This document shows positions 6,752 through 7,060 of a stretch of 7,060 bases of DNA, one piece after another. Origin of the DNA: Flavobacteriales bacterium (GTDB taxonomy: Bacteria > Bacteroidota > Bacteroidia > Flavobacteriales > Flavobacteriaceae); assembly GCA_003229235.1 (NCBI GenBank), contig QIIH01000029.1:1-7060 (forward strand). The letters are read 5' to 3'. Each line of letters starts with the position of its first letter. Within the stretch, counting starts at the first letter, position 1. The notes beneath the pieces were generated by a model. That model saw only the letters and a program-made list of their open reading frames with translations, did no database searches and was not told where the DNA came from. Position numbers and translations under genes: made by a program.

Positions 6752-7060
6752 TTAGAATTTTAATTCGGTAGCCGGAACTCCAAAAAACAGCTCTAGAACT
6801 TTTAATTTAAAAATATAATCGTATTTCGCACGATTTAAATCGATTTGTGCACTATCGAATCGTAATTTAGATTGGCTAAAATCGAAGGCATTGATATTCC
6901 CAACATCATAGCGATCTTTTGCATATTGATATGCTAATTTCTGTGATTCTACAGCCACTTCAGCAGCTTCAAATGATTTTTTAGCCCCTTTTGCATCTAC
7001 ATAGGCTTGATATACATTAGACTCCAAATCTAACTTGGCTTGATCTAATAAAAACTCTTG
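6752..7060 (-). CDS. TolC-family outer-membrane efflux channel, C-terminal 102 residues (5' end outside window)
   Basis: The frame is open from the right edge to the stop at 6752-6754, so only the last 102 residues are seen. They are almost wholly alpha-helical with the TolC/OEP pattern: AEVAVESQKLAYQYAKDRYD, then VGNINAFDFSQSKLRFDSAQ and a tyrosine/leucine-rich segment ending GVPATELKF. The short G-N-I turn between two long helices, followed by D-F and repeated S/A-x-x-x-L spacing, is characteristic of the second OEP repeat. The TTG at 7025-7027 could be read as a start, but twelve sense codons in the same helical style precede it, so the true start lies beyond the window. It is the first visible gene of the minus-strand cluster, 3 bp before the adaptor, and should be its outer-membrane partner. 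Confidence 0.85.
   Translation of the reverse strand, partial: QEFLLDQAKLDLESNVYQAYVDAKGAKKSFEAAEVAVESQKLAYQYAKDRYDVGNINAFDFSQSKLRFDSAQIDLNRAKYDYIFKLKVLELFFGVPATELKF

Noticed and set aside
7025..7027. TTG as start codon of the TolC-family gene
   Set aside because: The same frame stays open to the right edge with helical TolC-like residues. A start here would cut the protein to under 100 residues and remove most of the barrel.
1..7060. Mobile element, phage gene, CRISPR array or defence system
   Set aside because: No transposase or integrase motifs, terminal inverted repeats, regularly spaced direct repeats or tRNA-like folds were seen. All long frames are accounted for by chromosomal housekeeping or envelope families.

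Overview
The window looks like chromosomal DNA of a marine-type Flavobacteriia/Bacteroidota bacterium. The base composition is AT-rich and there are no Shine-Dalgarno-like leaders. A Bacteroidota-type -7 element (TAnnTTTG) lies in the only divergent intergenic gap. The protein families also fit: a large secreted CUB / choice-of-anchor L protein of the kind exported by the type IX secretion system, a Nfu protein with a doubled N-terminal domain, and a lipoprotein form of the DUF255/YyaL family. The genus cannot be fixed from the sequence alone.

Layout. (1) 1-1573, minus strand: the N-terminal 524 codons of a large secreted surface protein that continues past the left edge. (2) 1574-1642: a 69-bp divergent gap with a probable promoter for that gene. 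(3) 1643-2563, plus strand: a Nfu-type Fe-S carrier/scaffold. (4) 2564-2678: a 115-bp gap with no convincing signal. (5) 2679-4790, plus strand: a predicted lipoprotein with a thioredoxin-like CHWC domain and a six-hairpin (alpha/alpha) domain. (6) 4787-5446, 5459-6748 and 6752-7060, all minus strand: a tight cluster transcribed from right to left as TolC-family outer-membrane channel (C-terminal part only), MacA/HlyD-like periplasmic adaptor, then tsaB. The gaps in this cluster are 3 and 12 bp. Its last gene converges on the plus-strand lipoprotein gene, and the two stop codons overlap in a shared TTAA.

How the genes fit together. The adaptor and TolC protein should form the envelope-spanning part of a tripartite efflux pump. 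The inner-membrane transporter is not in the window; it may lie upstream in the cluster or elsewhere. TsaB belongs to the essential t6A37 tRNA-modification machinery and appears to share the efflux transcript. Nfu (Fe-S delivery) and the CHWC lipoprotein both suggest redox or protein-maturation roles, but nothing here proves they act together.

I see no mobile element, CRISPR array, RNA gene or clearly new system. The region reads as conserved housekeeping and envelope genes. The most interesting points are the surface protein's architecture, the envelope-targeted DUF255 protein with two cysteine pairs, the Nfu internal duplication and the tsaB-efflux linkage.
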